NCBI GenBank assembly: GCA_947461805.1
Contig: CANHMJ010000031.1
Coordinates: 1-13,899 of the forward strand
Reading direction: 5' to 3'
DNA length: 13,899 nucleotides
Origin: Burkholderiaceae bacterium
GTDB lineage: Bacteria > Pseudomonadota > Gammaproteobacteria > Burkholderiales > Burkholderiaceae
The position numbers and the translations under genes are program-made. The notes under the pieces are model-generated. The model saw only the letters and a list, made by a program, of their open reading frames with translations. It was not told the DNA's origin and did no database searches. This document shows, one piece after another, positions 12,868-13,899 of the stretch (within the stretch, counting starts at the first letter, position 1; each line of letters starts with the position of its first letter).

Positions 12868-13899
12868 TCAACTCATAATGCCAATTTGCCAGGGCACAAA
12901 TTCGTAGTCACCTAATCCTAAAAGCTCACTCTTTGATGGCTTGCCGGAGGCGGTATCTAAAAAGAGCTCAAAAATACGTTGGCCCATTTCTTGGACAGAG
13001 ACGGTGCCGTCTAGTATTTCACCGCAATTAATATCCATGTCTTCCGTTAAGCGTAAGTACATCGGCGTATTGGTAGCTAACTTGATGCAGGGGGCTGGCT
13101 TGCTACCAAACATTGAGCCGCGGCCCGTAGTAAACGCAATTAAATTGGCGCCGCCCGCGATCTGACCGGTTGCCGATACTGGATCAAAACCCGGCGTATC
13201 CATAAAGACAAAGCCTTTGGTTGTTACTGGCTCGGCATAGCGGTAAACCTCCATCAGTGGACCCGTGCCACCTTTCATAGAAGAACCTAAGGATTTCTCA
13301 AAAATATTGGCAAGGCCACCCACTTGATTGCCTGGACTCACTTGGCCATTAATTTGGACATCACGGCCAACCGAGTATTCGTCCTTCCACCAGCGAATGC
13401 GCTGGATTAGTTTTTCACCAATTTCTTTGGTCGCTGCGCGCCGAGTAAGGGTGTGTTCAACGCCATAAATCTCGGGAGTTTCGGAGAGAATGCCGGTGCC
13501 TCCGTGCCGTGCAAGAATATCAATTGCAGCACCGAGGGCTGGATTAGCAGTAATCGATGAAAAGCCATCCGAGCCACCGCACTGCAGACCCACGCATAGG
13601 TGGCTTGCGGAGACGGCTTCACGCTTTACTTTATTGGCATTAGGTAACAGCGCTTTAACCGCTTCAATACCAGCCTCAATTGTCTTGCGGGTGCCACCAC
13701 TTTCTTGCATGATGAAGGTGTGTAAAGTAGAGCCTTCTTTGAGGTCCTCTTGCTCCATTAAGCCTTTGAGCTGATTGCGCTCACACCCCAGTCCAATCAC
13801 TAAAGCAGCCGCAAGATTGGGGTGCCTGGCATAACCAGCCATCGTGCGACGAAGCAATTGCATGGGCTCGCCGGTCATTTCCATTCCGCAACCAATCGA
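12868..13899 (-). CDS. UxaA/GarD-family sugar-acid dehydratase (altronate dehydratase-like), N-terminus cut off
   Basis: 343 residues are visible, and the frame is open through the right edge, so the gene starts outside the window. The full family is about 500 residues. Upstream of the first in-frame ATG (13884) the frame still reads SIGCG, a conserved family segment, so that ATG is not the start. The visible part covers the large UxaA/GarD C-terminal domain: HPNLAAALVIGLGCERNQ, LCVGLQCGGSDGFSSITANP, TGILSETPEIYG, FMDTPGFDP, FTTGRGSMFGSKPAPCIKLA and DINCGEILDG. These enzymes are iron-dependent and remove water from aldaric or aldonic acids such as altronate or galactarate to give 2-keto-3-deoxy products. 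The conserved cysteines in these blocks are candidate metal ligands. The substrate is unknown, because no neighbouring sugar-acid genes are in view. It ends 110 bases before cbpA on the same strand. Confidence 0.9.
   Translation of the reverse strand, partial: SIGCGMEMTGEPMQLLRRTMAGYARHPNLAAALVIGLGCERNQLKGLMEQEDLKEGSTLHTFIMQESGGTRKTIEAGIEAVKALLPNANKVKREAVSASHLCVGLQCGGSDGFSSITANPALGAAIDILARHGGTGILSETPEIYGVEHTLTRRAATKEIGEKLIQRIRWWKDEYSVGRDVQINGQVSPGNQVGGLANIFEKSLGSSMKGGTGPLMEVYRYAEPVTTKGFVFMDTPGFDPVSATGQIAGGANLIAFTTGRGSMFGSKPAPCIKLATNTPMYLRLTEDMDINCGEILDGTVSVQEMGQRIFELFLDTASGKPSKSELLGLGDYEFVPWQIGIMS

Overview
This window looks like an ordinary stretch of betaproteobacterial chromosome. The balanced base composition, tight gene packing and protein content (CbpA/CbpM, Uup, SlyX, YaeQ, a YhbW-like flavoprotein, a UxaA-type dehydratase) fit Burkholderiales. 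My impression is a streamlined freshwater genus such as Polynucleobacter, but that rests on remembered protein resemblance, not on a search.

Layout. Positions 1-303 (minus) are the start of a small multi-spanning membrane protein that runs off the left edge. Positions 403-2334 hold an SOS mutagenesis operon: a promoter, a near-consensus LexA box over its -10, umuD, umuC overlapping by 4 bases, and a possible terminator. A one-helix membrane protein of unknown function follows (2367-2597). Next is a class V PLP aminotransferase with a strong ribosome binding site (2676-3824). It faces a small minus-strand pair, a DUF1653-like protein and SlyX. A YhbW-like flavin oxidoreductase (4377-5396) is divergent from that pair.

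From 7785 down to 5393 four genes run on the minus strand, possibly as one unit: aldo/keto reductase, GNAT acetyltransferase, YaeQ and a PIN-domain protein. The last one overlaps the flavin oxidoreductase stop codon tail to tail. Two plus-strand genes follow: a COG2509-type FAD dehydrogenase (7864-9474) and the ABC-F ATPase Uup (9534-11465). The right end is minus strand: cbpM and cbpA (a DnaJ-type co-chaperone and its modulator) and a UxaA/GarD-family sugar-acid dehydratase cut by the right edge.

How the genes work together. The clear functional units are umuDC (damage-induced translesion synthesis) and cbpA-cbpM (chaperone plus inhibitor). Uup acts on ribosomes. The other enzymes look like independent metabolic or housekeeping genes. 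I see no tRNA, rRNA, CRISPR array, insertion sequence, phage gene or attachment site, and no gap above 300 bases without a gene.

I did not find a convincing new system. The points most worth a second look are the LexA-controlled umuDC operon with an extended UmuD arm, the PIN nuclease without an antitoxin next to the nuclease-fold YaeQ, an inverted repeat between divergent genes, and several start codons that sit 5-8 bases after a -10-like hexamer with no Shine-Dalgarno, which suggests leaderless mRNAs.
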